This document shows positions 16,948 to 25,759 of a stretch of 39,252 nt of DNA, in pieces. This stretch comes from Bacteroidales bacterium (GTDB lineage: Bacteria > Bacteroidota > Bacteroidia > Bacteroidales > UBA932), in NCBI GenBank assembly GCA_024398105.1, contig JAKSJP010000023.1, forward strand, positions 1 through 39,252, given 5' to 3'. The notes under the pieces were generated by a model, which made no database searches, was not told where the DNA came from, and saw only the letters and a list, made by a program, of their open reading frames with translations. The translations under genes were made by a program, and so were the position numbers. Position 1 is the first letter of the stretch. The number at the start of each line of letters is the position of its first letter.

Positions 16948-19900
16948 ATGATGAGAAATTCCTTTATGAGGTTTTTCCTCGCGTGCATGACTCTCATGCT
17001 CGCAGGCGTTGTCGCCAATGCACAGGTGACAACATCTTCTATCGCTGGTAAGGTTGTGGATGCGGACGGCCCTGTGGCAGGTGCTGCTGTCATCGCGACC
17101 TACAATCCGACCGGTTCTAACTACTACACCGTTACAGACGCCAACGGTGCGTACCGCATCAATGCAGTGACCGCAGGTGGTCCTTATACTGTCATCGTCG
17201 ACATGCTCGGCTACAGGAAGGTCGAGAACACAGGCGTATACGCTCCTCTCTCTGAGGTAGTCTATGTAAACGCTGCCCTCGAGGTTGAGTCAATGGGTCT
17301 CGACGCAGTCGTATTCGTTGCAGAAGGAGCCGGCTCAAGCATGAACATCGAGCGCTCAGGTGCAGGTACTGCAGTGAGCCAGAAGACAATGGAGCAGCTC
17401 CCTACATCTTCACGTTCAATGAACGATGTCCTCAAGCTTACTCCTCAGGCATCGGTCACCTCAAACGGTCTCGCAGTCGGTGGCGGTAACTACCGTTCAT
17501 CTTATGTGACTGTCGACGGTGCTGCATTCAACAATGCATTCGGTATCGGTGGCAACCTCCCTGCAGGCGGTACTCCTATCTCACTCGACGCTCTCGAGCA
17601 GATGAGCATCAACATCACTCCGTTCGACGTACGCCAGTCAGGCTTCACCGGTGGCGCCATCAACGCTGTCACCAAGTCTGGTACCAACGAGCTCCACGCT
17701 TCTGTCTACAACTACTACAAGAGCGACGAGGTCACAGGCTACAAGCTCGGTGAGAACACAGTCAACCGTTCAGACTATCTCGACAACACTACCGGTATCA
17801 CCCTCGGTGCCCCTATCATCAAGAACAAGCTCTTCTTCTTCGTGAATTTCGAGTATTCACAGGACGTAACTCCTGGTTCTTCACTCAGAGTACGTGAGAA
17901 CGAGAATGAGGCATTCGGCGGCAACACCGGAGTCGTACGCCCTACACAGGCATTCATGGAGGAAGTCAAGACTTTCCTCGCTGACAAGTATGGCTATGAC
18001 CCAGGCCGTTACCAGGGCTACTCGCTCAGCACTCCTGACTGGAAGGTCATGGCACGTCTTGACTGGAACATCAACGACAACCATAAGTTCAACGTACGTT
18101 ACAGCCAGACAATGAACAAGAACTCCAACAGTCCTTCTTCATCTGTCAACCCTCTCAACCCTAACCCATACAACAGGAGCAACTACGGCCGTACATCTTC
18201 ATACGCTCAGTTCTTCGAGAGCTCACGCTACTTCCAGGAGCAGAACTTCATGTCAGTCGCAGCCGAGCTCAACTCACGTTTCATGGAAGGTCGTCTCAAC
18301 AACCTCCTCCGTGTCACCTGGTCACACCAGAACGAGCCTCGTAGCTTCGTAGGTGACGACTTCCCTACAGTCGACATCCTCCAGAACATCACCACTGACT
18401 ATTCAGGAAAGGATCTCGGTGGCGAGACAAGGGCACTCATCACTTCATTCGGTCCGGATCCATTCACTTATGGCAACCTTCGTGACGTACAGACAATCGT
18501 CGCTACTGACGAGGTAAGCTACCGTACAGGTATCCACAATGTGATCATGGGTGGCCAGTTCGAGTGGAACGATACCAAGAACGGCTTCATGCAGGGTGGT
18601 CTCGGATACTATGTATACAACTCTTGGGAGGATTTCAAGAATGACGCAACTCCTGCTGCATTCGCGATCACCCACTCTAACAGAGATGACCTCCAGCAGG
18701 TATACCCTGCATTCCAGTACATGCAGGCTTCATGGTATGCTCAGGATGAGGTTTCATTCAGCGACTACTTCAAGCTTACCGCAGGTATCCGCTTCGAGCT
18801 CCCTATCTATCCTACTATCGAGGGTAACGAGAACAAGGAGTTCACAGCACTCGGACAGGAGGGAACCACTCTCTATGGCCACAAGACATCAGACATGCCT
18901 CTCAACCGTGTGAACGTATCTCCACGTATCGGTTTCAACTGGGATATCCTCAAGAACAGGAATCTCGTCCTCCGCGGAGGTTCAGGTGTCTACACCGGAC
19001 GTATCCCGTTCGTATGGATCGTATCTGTAGCAGGTAACAGCAACTGCCTCCAGGCTCAGTACATCACCACTACCGACGGCAAGAACCCATCAGAGACTGC
19101 AGCCGGCGCTCCTAATTTCCATACCACCGTCCCTGAGATCCTCAAGGATGTCTACGGCGGATCATTCAAGGCACAGGATCTCTATGCTCCTACTGCTACC
19201 ACAGTCCTTGACAAGCATCTCAAGATGCCTACCACATGGAAGTCTTCACTCGCACTCGACGCACGTCTCCCAGGTGGAATCAAGGCTACCGTAGAGGGTA
19301 TCTACAACTACGATCTCTCTTCAGTATATGTCGACAAGCTCGGTCTTACAGAGGGATCAGCCGTAACTCTTCCTGGTGAGCCTGCTTCACGTCCATCATG
19401 GAAGAACGAGGGGCTCAATAACAGCCTCGGCCAGGCCGTACAGCCTTACTACATCTACAACCTCAACAATCTCCACGGTTACTACTATTCAGTCACCGCA
19501 CAGCTCCAGAAGGACTTCGGCTTCGGTCTCTCCCTCATGGCAGCTTATACCAGAAGCGACAGCAAGAGCCTCTCTGACGGTATCGGTGACCAGATCAGCT
19601 CTGCTTACAACACCATGACATACAACGTCAACGGTACAAAGATCGCCGAGCTCGGACATGGCACATATGTATCTCCTAACCGTGCGATCGCAAACGTAAG
19701 CTACAGAATCAAGGAGGGCAAGCACCTTGCTACGACTCTCTCAGCATTCTACGAGGGCTTCAACTATGGCTATGTAGGCAGCTACTCATACACAAGATAC
19801 TCTTACACAATGGCTAACCAGACAGGTGACGGCGGTGCACAGAACCTTATCTATATCCCTACCGATTCACAGCTTGACGCCATGCCGTTCTCTTCAGACG

Positions 19901-20259
19901 AGAACAAGGCTGCCTACAAGGCATTCCTTGCAAGTGACAAGTATCTCAGCGCACACAGAGGCGAGTACAGCGAGAGAGGTGCAGTCGTGATGCCATGGGT
20001 GAACAGAGTAAACGTAAAGGTTGCTCAGGACTTCATGGTCAACTGCGGCAAGAAGGTACATACTCTCCAGCTTGCAGTCGACATCAACAACATCGGCAAC
20101 ATGATCAACAGCAACTGGGGCGCATACCAGCGCATGAGCTCAGACCAGATCCTCAACTACTCTAAGGGTGCATACACCTTCACAGAGCCTACATGGTCTG
20201 TATACAACAGCACAGCGTCTACATGGAACATGATGATTTCAGCTAAGTACTCTTTCTAA
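16948..20259 (+). CDS. Oar-like TonB-dependent outer-membrane protein
   Basis: A 1103-residue outer-membrane receptor of the Oar type. ATG codons at 16948 and 16951 are both usable; upstream extension to 16900 would run into the -7 box. A signal peptide (cleavage near ANAQ) is followed by a carboxypeptidase-regulatory-like Ig domain (SSIAGKVVDADGPVAGAAV). A plug domain follows, with the Oar hallmark LDALEQMSINITPFDVRQSG and FTGGAINAVTKSGTN, then a long Tyr/Asn-rich barrel ending in Phe. Oar proteins serve in adhesion, surface signalling or uptake of large ligands; the ligand here is unknown. There is no SusD partner. It is a single-gene unit with its own terminator. Confidence 0.9.
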   Translation: MMRNSFMRFFLACMTLMLAGVVANAQVTTSSIAGKVVDADGPVAGAAVIATYNPTGSNYYTVTDANGAYRINAVTAGGPYTVIVDMLGYRKVENTGVYAPLSEVVYVNAALEVESMGLDAVVFVAEGAGSSMNIERSGAGTAVSQKTMEQLPTSSRSMNDVLKLTPQASVTSNGLAVGGGNYRSSYVTVDGAAFNNAFGIGGNLPAGGTPISLDALEQMSINITPFDVRQSGFTGGAINAVTKSGTNELHASVYNYYKSDEVTGYKLGENTVNRSDYLDNTTGITLGAPIIKNKLFFFVNFEYSQDVTPGSSLRVRENENEAFGGNTGVVRPTQAFMEEVKTFLADKYGYDPGRYQGYSLSTPDWKVMARLDWNINDNHKFNVRYSQTMNKNSNSPSSSVNPLNPNPYNRSNYGRTSSYAQFFESSRYFQEQNFMSVAAELNSRFMEGRLNNLLRVTWSHQNEPRSFVGDDFPTVDILQNITTDYSGKDLGGETRALITSFGPDPFTYGNLRDVQTIVATDEVSYRTGIHNVIMGGQFEWNDTKNGFMQGGLGYYVYNSWEDFKNDATPAAFAITHSNRDDLQQVYPAFQYMQASWYAQDEVSFSDYFKLTAGIRFELPIYPTIEGNENKEFTALGQEGTTLYGHKTSDMPLNRVNVSPRIGFNWDILKNRNLVLRGGSGVYTGRIPFVWIVSVAGNSNCLQAQYITTTDGKNPSETAAGAPNFHTTVPEILKDVYGGSFKAQDLYAPTATTVLDKHLKMPTTWKSSLALDARLPGGIKATVEGIYNYDLSSVYVDKLGLTEGSAVTLPGEPASRPSWKNEGLNNSLGQAVQPYYIYNLNNLHGYYYSVTAQLQKDFGFGLSLMAAYTRSDSKSLSDGIGDQISSAYNTMTYNVNGTKIAELGHGTYVSPNRAIANVSYRIKEGKHLATTLSAFYEGFNYGYVGSYSYTRYSYTMANQTGDGGAQNLIYIPTDSQLDAMPFSSDENKAAYKAFLASDKYLSAHRGEYSERGAVVMPWVNRVNVKVAQDFMVNCGKKVHTLQLAVDINNIGNMINSNWGAYQRMSSDQILNYSKGAYTFTEPTWSVYNSTASTWNMMISAKYSF

Positions 20260-20278
20260 AAGGTACGATTCATAAGTC

Positions 20279-20316
20279 AAAATGGCCAGTCTGTAAAGAT
20301 TGGCCATTTTTGTTTT
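20279..20316 (+). terminator. Strong intrinsic terminator after the Oar-like gene
   Basis: AAAATGGCCA (20279-20288) pairs with TGGCCATTTT (20301-20310). The stem extends inward through GTCT/AGAT (one G-T pair) to a GTAA loop, followed by TGTTTT. It isolates the Oar-like gene from the nuclease operon. Confidence 0.9.
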
Positions 20317-20337
20317 CCTTCATTGGCGTTAAATCGT

Positions 20338-20345
20338 TATATTTA
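20338..20345 (+). promoter_or_regulatory. Possible -7 box of the nuclease/TonB operon
   Basis: TATATTTA differs from TAnnTTTG only in the last base and lies 73 nt before the first gene of the operon. No good TTG is seen at -33, so this may be a weak or activator-dependent promoter. It is the only promoter-like site between the terminator and 20419. Confidence 0.35.
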
Positions 20346-20418
20346 CAACCTTTCCTGAAACCACCTTCGGTGAAGTGACTGTAGTAAGGATACCAAGAAA
20401 AACAAACTATACTGAGAT

Positions 20419-23400
20419 ATGAGAAAACTTAAAGATCTTTTCATTTCTGTTCTTGCGATGGCGATGGTCGCTGTTGCGTGTACAAGGGAAGATGACGCTC
20501 CTCTCGGAGCTCCGTCCATCACCTTTGAGCAGAATACTCTCGAATTTGAGAAAGCTGGCGGTGACCAGACTTTGGTGCTCACCAGCACAAGAGACTGGAC
20601 TGCAACCTGTGCGGAGTCATGGGTGGGCCTCAGCAAGGTGAGCGGCACCGGTTCTACAAAGAGCCAGCAGATCACCATCAGCGTAGACCCTAACGACGGC
20701 TACGACAGGTCCGCATCTATTTCGTTCGTCGCCGGTGACAAGCTCGTTACCAGAAACGTCATCCTCAGGCAGGCCGGCTCAGGCCCTGCTCCTGTCACAG
20801 GAATCTTCTATGAGGTCAACTTCAAGACCGCAGGATTCGCTGACTGGGAAGTCAAGGACGTCGTGAAGCCAGATGCAATTTCCGAGATCTGGAAGTACAA
20901 TGCATCCTACGGCCTTGTGGCTACAGCCTATGCAAATCCTACAAACTATGCATCAGAGAGCTGGATCTACTCTCCTGAGATTGACCTCACTGTCGTCCAG
21001 TCTGCGCATCTGTGCTTCTCACATGCGGCAAACTACTTCACCAATGTGAAGACAGACGTGACTCTCTGGCTTCAGGTCGAGGGAGAGGAAGGCTTCACCC
21101 ATCAGCTTGAGATACCTGTCTATCCTACAAGCTTCACCTATGTCGAGTCAGGTGACATCGACCTCCAGGAGTATGTAGGCAAGAAGATCCGTCTTGGATT
21201 CAGGTATACCAGCTCAGCCACAAAGGCTGGTACATATGAGATCCAGAACCTCAGGGTATCTACAGATCCGTTCGAGACAGTCATCCCTGAGATTCCTGAT
21301 GAGGGAACCGGAACAGGAACTGCAGAGGATCCTTATGACGTAGCAAAGGCAGACGCTGTCATCTCGGCAGGTGCGGCTTCTACTGACAAGGTCTATGTGA
21401 AGGGTATCATCTCAAAGATCAAGGAAGTCGATACAAACTATGGCAATGCGACATACTGGATCTCAGATGACGGCACAGAGTCCAAGCAACTTGAGATCTA
21501 CCGTGGCTACAACCTCAACAATGTCAAGTTCACTGCGGCAGACCAGATCAAGGTCGGTGACAATGTGGTAGTCTACGGCGTGCTTGTCGATTTCAACGGA
21601 ACACACGAGATGACCCAGGGCAACTACATCTACTCTCTCAACGGCGAGACCGGTGATGTCACACCGGATCCTGGTACTCCTGAGACACCGGAGGGAACAG
21701 TTGTCTACTCTAACGACTTCGACAAGGAGGTAGCCCAGGCTACCTACGGAACCGGCAAGTCATGGCCATATCTTGACCAGTTCGACGGCTGGAAGAACGA
21801 GACAGGCTCAGGCATCTCGACTGTCGATTACGGCTTCAAGGGTGTCAGTGCCCGTGCGAACAGCGCTTCTGACGGTAGTTACTCGAACTATAAGGGCTCG
21901 GGTTCCAACAACATCTTCTTCGGCTCGAATGCATATTTCATCGTCAAGAAGATCACTCTCGCCGAAGGCCGCAACTATGTGGTCACATTCGGCTCGGAGA
22001 AGTACCTCAATGGCGGAGACTCAAACTTCAACAAGGATGAGTTCAAGGTCTATGTCAGCAACGATGGCATCAAGTGGGTTGCCCTTGACTATCAGGTAGG
22101 CAGCAGCGATGCCAGCGGCAAGTGGAATATCAATACTTCAGACACATTCGCAGTAGGTGCTGACGACAATTCTCTCTATGTCTACTTCACTGCAAGCGTC
22201 GCAAGCGCATACAGGCTCGATGACGTAGTGCTCACCGCGGTCGAGGCAGAAGGCGCTGCAGTTGATTTCTCAGCAGGTATCACTCTCGAGGGCGGCGAGA
22301 CCCCTGACGAAGGCGGTGACCAGCCGGGAGAGGGTGGCGACCAGCCAGGCGAAGGTGGTGACGAGCCATCTGGTACCATGACCATAGCACAGATGTTCAA
22401 TGCTGCAGACGGATCGGAGGTCGAGTCAAATGAGATCTTCGTTGCGGCTGTGACATCAAGAGGCTATGTCGCTCTCGAGGACGGCAAGGCAGTCTATGTC
22501 TACCATAATTCTGCACCTTCTGTAGCAGTAGGCGACAAGGCTACCTTCAAGGGAACAAAGACAACTTACTATGGTCTCCCTGAGATCACATCTCCTACTA
22601 CTGTCAAGGTTTCATCCGGAAATACCGTCCCTTATCCTTCAGCAAAGGATATCACAGCAGGCTTTGATTCATACAACGCTTCAGAGGCTGAGTATATCAC
22701 TTTCGAGGCTACAGTGATTAAGGACGGCTCTTATACCAACTTCGAAGTTGCGGGCGCAACAAAGAACAAGGGTACTCTCTCTCACGCTCCATCAGCTGTC
22801 TTTGACAATTTCAAGGAGGGTGACAAGATCCGTCTCACAGGCTTCTTCAATACTCTCAACACCTCTAAGAACCTCGTCCAGGTCATCTACGTCTCTTCAG
22901 AAGTCCTTTCAGGTGAAGGCGGCGAAAACCCTGGTGAAGGCGGCGAGAACCCAGGAGAGAACCCTGGCGAAGGCGGCGAGAATCCAGGAGAAGGCGGTGA
23001 GAACCCTGACGTACCTGCAGGCGAGGTGAGCATCAGCGTCAGCGGCGCTGTCGTTACATTCCGAAGCGCTGCCGAGATCGTCGGCGAGTCTGTCACCTGC
23101 GACCTCAACGCACAGGGATGGGAGAATGCACAGACCGTCACTGAACTTACTCTTGCAGACGGTACCGTACTCACCTTCAGCAAGGGAACTAATCCAAGCA
23201 ACCCTCCTAAGTTCTACACAGCGTCAAAGGGCGTAAGACTTTACGCAAACAATACACTCTCAGTCGCAGGCTCGAAGAAGCTCGCGAAGGTAGTATTGGA
23301 ATGTGACAGCTACCAGGGAACCGACTATGTCGGAAATGATACTCTCTGCGCAACAGAGGAAGGCAATACCTGGGTCATCGACAACAAGTACGCTCAGACT

Positions 23401-23454
23401 TCAGGAGGCGTCCAGCTCAGAATCAAGACAATCACAATCTCATACGCTGAGTAA
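20419..23454 (+). CDS. Multi-domain surface lipoprotein: BACON, two OB-like and two jelly-roll-like domains
   Basis: A 1011-residue lipoprotein (lipobox ending VAVAC, Cys21). Domains in order: a BACON domain (about 33-117, with TRDWTATCAESWVGLSKVSG); a jelly-roll of the choice-of-anchor J kind (about 121-290, SWIYSPEIDL and GKKIRLGFRYTS); an OB-like domain (about 300-415, DKVYVKGIISKIKEV and GDNVVVYGVL); a second jelly-roll (about 426-614); a Gly/Glu/Pro linker; a second OB-like domain (about 653-828, GYVALEDGKAVYVYH); a second linker; and a C-terminal beta domain (869-1011). No catalytic motif is seen, so it is probably a binding protein. First gene of a five-gene operon, 6 nt before a nuclease gene. 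OB folds often bind nucleic acid, but the ligand is inference. Confidence 0.8.
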   Translation: MRKLKDLFISVLAMAMVAVACTREDDAPLGAPSITFEQNTLEFEKAGGDQTLVLTSTRDWTATCAESWVGLSKVSGTGSTKSQQITISVDPNDGYDRSASISFVAGDKLVTRNVILRQAGSGPAPVTGIFYEVNFKTAGFADWEVKDVVKPDAISEIWKYNASYGLVATAYANPTNYASESWIYSPEIDLTVVQSAHLCFSHAANYFTNVKTDVTLWLQVEGEEGFTHQLEIPVYPTSFTYVESGDIDLQEYVGKKIRLGFRYTSSATKAGTYEIQNLRVSTDPFETVIPEIPDEGTGTGTAEDPYDVAKADAVISAGAASTDKVYVKGIISKIKEVDTNYGNATYWISDDGTESKQLEIYRGYNLNNVKFTAADQIKVGDNVVVYGVLVDFNGTHEMTQGNYIYSLNGETGDVTPDPGTPETPEGTVVYSNDFDKEVAQATYGTGKSWPYLDQFDGWKNETGSGISTVDYGFKGVSARANSASDGSYSNYKGSGSNNIFFGSNAYFIVKKITLAEGRNYVVTFGSEKYLNGGDSNFNKDEFKVYVSNDGIKWVALDYQVGSSDASGKWNINTSDTFAVGADDNSLYVYFTASVASAYRLDDVVLTAVEAEGAAVDFSAGITLEGGETPDEGGDQPGEGGDQPGEGGDEPSGTMTIAQMFNAADGSEVESNEIFVAAVTSRGYVALEDGKAVYVYHNSAPSVAVGDKATFKGTKTTYYGLPEITSPTTVKVSSGNTVPYPSAKDITAGFDSYNASEAEYITFEATVIKDGSYTNFEVAGATKNKGTLSHAPSAVFDNFKEGDKIRLTGFFNTLNTSKNLVQVIYVSSEVLSGEGGENPGEGGENPGENPGEGGENPGEGGENPDVPAGEVSISVSGAVVTFRSAAEIVGESVTCDLNAQGWENAQTVTELTLADGTVLTFSKGTNPSNPPKFYTASKGVRLYANNTLSVAGSKKLAKVVLECDSYQGTDYVGNDTLCATEEGNTWVIDNKYAQTSGGVQLRIKTITISYAE
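22291..22374 (+). repeat. First Gly/Glu/Pro linker repeat inside the BACON/OB lipoprotein gene
   Basis: In-frame repeats encode variants of the heptapeptide GEGGDQP between the second jelly-roll and the second OB-like domain. It is likely a flexible spacer, and the 21-bp units could expand or contract by slippage without shifting the frame. Confidence 0.8.
22912..23010 (+). repeat. Second linker repeat, heptad GEGGENP
   Basis: Four units encoding GEGGENP, with one shortened GENP unit in the middle and a final D, 33 residues in all. It joins the second OB-like domain to the C-terminal beta domain. All units keep the frame. Confidence 0.85.
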
Positions 23455-23460
23455 CGGCAG

Positions 23461-24675
23461 ATGGGCAGATTCCGTAACATACTGACCCGCCCGGTGACAG
23501 TGCTTTTCGTGGCACTGTCACTGCTGTGCGTGTCATGTGGCAAGGACGACACGAGCACCATCCCTATCCTCAGCTTCAAGACCAACCCTGTGCCTAAGGA
23601 GGCCGGTTCGCAGCACCTGTCCGTTACGGCGACAGCCGACTGGTCTGTCTCTGTAAGCTATACAGGAAGCCAGAGCGACTGGCTGTCGACCAACAGGACC
23701 AGCGGGGACAAGGACAATGGTGACCTTGTTCTCAGGTACACCGAGAACCTCGAAGAGGAGGACCGTCTTGCGACGATCCGCGTACAGTCCGGCAGCAAGA
23801 GCTCAGAATACACTTTCACCCAGAAGGGCCACAAGGTCGAAGCTCCTGCGGGTACGGCACGTGTATGGATGGAACTCCCTGAGATCGACCCTCATAACAG
23901 CGGCTGTGCGTTCTTCACCCATACGATGACGGTAGGATCGGTTTCCACAAGGAACTATTCCTATTACTGGGACTATGCAGACAGGGTATCTCTCTGGGTG
24001 GCATATCCTCTCAACTCGTGGAACATCGGATCGTATTACGGCCGTTCGGATGCATGGGCGTTCGACCCTCTTCTCCCGGCTTCCCTGCAGTCAGATGTCT
24101 CAAGCGGCTATGGCCGTGGAAATGACGGTGACAGGTATGACAGGGGACATCAGATCCCTTCAGCCGACCGTCAGGGTTCCTATGCCAACAATGCCCAGAC
24201 CTTCTATGGCACTAACATGACTCCTCAGAACAACGGCTTCAATTCCGGTCTCTGGGCCCATCTCGAGGGCAGCGTCAGGAAATGGGCGGATAAGAGCGAT
24301 ACACTTTACGTCCTGACCGGATGCGTAGTGGAACCAGGCCTCAGGAAATATGTGACCGATGCATCATCCAACAAAGTCGCGATACCTGTGGCGTACTACA
24401 AGGCTCTTCTGAGGTACCAGCGTTCGTCGACCGTGGGCGTATCGGGTTCTGACTTCATGGGCTGTGCGTTCTACTTCGACCATGTCGAGTACAGCGCTGC
24501 CGGAAAGAACGACCTTCCTGTGTCCAGCGGTCTCTCTATTTCCATAGCGGAGCTTGAAAAGAAACTTGGATACCGTCTCTTCGCAAACCTTGACGCCAAG
24601 GTGGGAGAGGAGACAGCAGCAAAGATCAAGAACCAGAATCCATCCCAGGTCAGCTGGTGGTGGAATAACAAATAG
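23461..24675 (+). CDS. BACON-domain DNA/RNA non-specific endonuclease (NUC1 family), lipoprotein
   Basis: A 404-residue lipoprotein (signal ending LLCVSC, Cys26). Residues about 35-122 form a BACON domain (TADWSVSVSY and SDWLSTNRTSG). The rest is a NUC1-type beta-beta-alpha-metal nuclease: DRYDRGHQIPSADR (224-237) contains the DRGH motif with catalytic His230. It is followed by FYGTNMTPQNNGFNSGLWAHLE, which supplies the metal-binding Asn region. Such enzymes cut single- and double-stranded DNA and RNA without sequence preference using Mg. The lipid anchor means it acts outside the cytoplasm, probably at the cell surface. Gaps are 6 nt to the lipoprotein gene and 2 nt to the next nuclease gene. 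Confidence 0.92.
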   Translation: MGRFRNILTRPVTVLFVALSLLCVSCGKDDTSTIPILSFKTNPVPKEAGSQHLSVTATADWSVSVSYTGSQSDWLSTNRTSGDKDNGDLVLRYTENLEEEDRLATIRVQSGSKSSEYTFTQKGHKVEAPAGTARVWMELPEIDPHNSGCAFFTHTMTVGSVSTRNYSYYWDYADRVSLWVAYPLNSWNIGSYYGRSDAWAFDPLLPASLQSDVSSGYGRGNDGDRYDRGHQIPSADRQGSYANNAQTFYGTNMTPQNNGFNSGLWAHLEGSVRKWADKSDTLYVLTGCVVEPGLRKYVTDASSNKVAIPVAYYKALLRYQRSSTVGVSGSDFMGCAFYFDHVEYSAAGKNDLPVSSGLSISIAELEKKLGYRLFANLDAKVGEETAAKIKNQNPSQVSWWWNNK

Positions 24676-24677
24676 CG

Positions 24678-25748
24678 ATGAAAAAGATAATCACATCAGT
24701 ACTTGTGCTCCTAGCAGCTCTTCCGCTCGCATTCGCAGACGGGAAGAAGGAGGCATATGTCATCGGTTTCTATAACCTTGAGAACCTTTTCGACACCTAC
24801 CATGATGACGGAAAGAACGATTATGAATATCTTCCGGACGGCGCGAACCAGTGGACCGAGGACAAGTACGAGAAGAAACAGCATAACATGGCAAGGGTGA
24901 TCAGGGCCATGGCAGACGAGAACGGTACTTTCCATACTCTTCTCGGTGTAAGTGAGATTGAGAACAGGCATGTCCTCGAGGATCTCGTAAGCCAGCCGGA
25001 GCTCGCACCTGCCAATTTCCAGATCGTCCATTATGACGGACCCGACCGCAGAGGTGTCGACGTGGCTCTTCTCTACAGGCCGGAGAATTTCACGGTCATC
25101 GAGAGCAAGTCGATTCCTTTCACCTTCGAGAACTCCAATGTTGAGTTCTCACTCAGCAAGGAGGAGCAGGAAGACTTCCGTACCCGTGACATCCTGATGG
25201 TACGAGGCCTTCTCGGAGGAGAGATGTTCGCGATCTTCGTAGCCCATCTTCCTTCAAGGACAGGAGGAAAGGGAGGCGATCTCAGAAGCCGTGGCGGCGA
25301 GATCATGTATGCCGAGGCAAACCGTCTCATGGACGAGTTCCCAGGCATCAAGATCGTCTGCATGGGTGACATGAACGACAACCCTACCGACGACAGCATG
25401 GCCGTCTATATGCATGGCAAGGAAAAGATAGCGGACGTCGGCGAGAGGGACTTCTTCTCACCGTTCGTCTCTATGCTCAAGGCCGGATACGGTTCGCTCC
25501 CATATCAGGGACAGTGGAATATCTACGACATCATCGTCACTAATTCCGCAGTAGTGAACCCAGCCCCAGGTACTCTCGGGATCATCCCTATCGTCAAGAA
25601 GAAGTTCTACGCCAGAATCTTCCATCAGCCGTTCATGGTGCAGCAGGAGGGCCAGTACAAGGACCAGCCTAAGAGAACCTATTCCAACGGTACGTTCATC
25701 AATGGTTACAGCGACCATTATCCTACATACATAGTAGTAAGCAAATAA
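24678..25748 (+). CDS. Secreted endonuclease/exonuclease/phosphatase-family protein
   Basis: A 356-residue exported protein (signal MKKIITSVLVLLAALPLAFA) with the EEP fold shared by DNase I, exonuclease III and phospho-diesterases. Catalytic signatures are complete: YNLENLFD (Asn), SEIENR (Glu93), DRRGVDVALLY, VAHLPSRTGG (His), GDMNDNP (Asp231, Asn233) and the final SDHYP (Asp346, His347). The substrate could be nucleic acid, a nucleotide or another phosphodiester; the adjacent NUC1 nuclease favours nucleic acid. It has a plain SpI signal, so it is periplasmic or secreted rather than lipid-anchored. Gaps of 2 nt upstream and 11 nt downstream make it part of the operon. Confidence 0.93.
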   Translation: MKKIITSVLVLLAALPLAFADGKKEAYVIGFYNLENLFDTYHDDGKNDYEYLPDGANQWTEDKYEKKQHNMARVIRAMADENGTFHTLLGVSEIENRHVLEDLVSQPELAPANFQIVHYDGPDRRGVDVALLYRPENFTVIESKSIPFTFENSNVEFSLSKEEQEDFRTRDILMVRGLLGGEMFAIFVAHLPSRTGGKGGDLRSRGGEIMYAEANRLMDEFPGIKIVCMGDMNDNPTDDSMAVYMHGKEKIADVGERDFFSPFVSMLKAGYGSLPYQGQWNIYDIIVTNSAVVNPAPGTLGIIPIVKKKFYARIFHQPFMVQQEGQYKDQPKRTYSNGTFINGYSDHYPTYIVVSK

Positions 25749-25759
25749 AGAAATCAGAT

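Noticed and set aside
22291-23010. Linker repeats considered as a CRISPR or minisatellite outside genes
   Set aside because: They are in-frame Gly/Glu/Pro codon repeats within one protein.
23461-25748. Nuclease pair considered as an anti-phage defence system
   Set aside because: Both carry export signals and neighbour a TonB receptor, so they act outside the cytoplasm; no defence ATPase, sensor or helicase is nearby.
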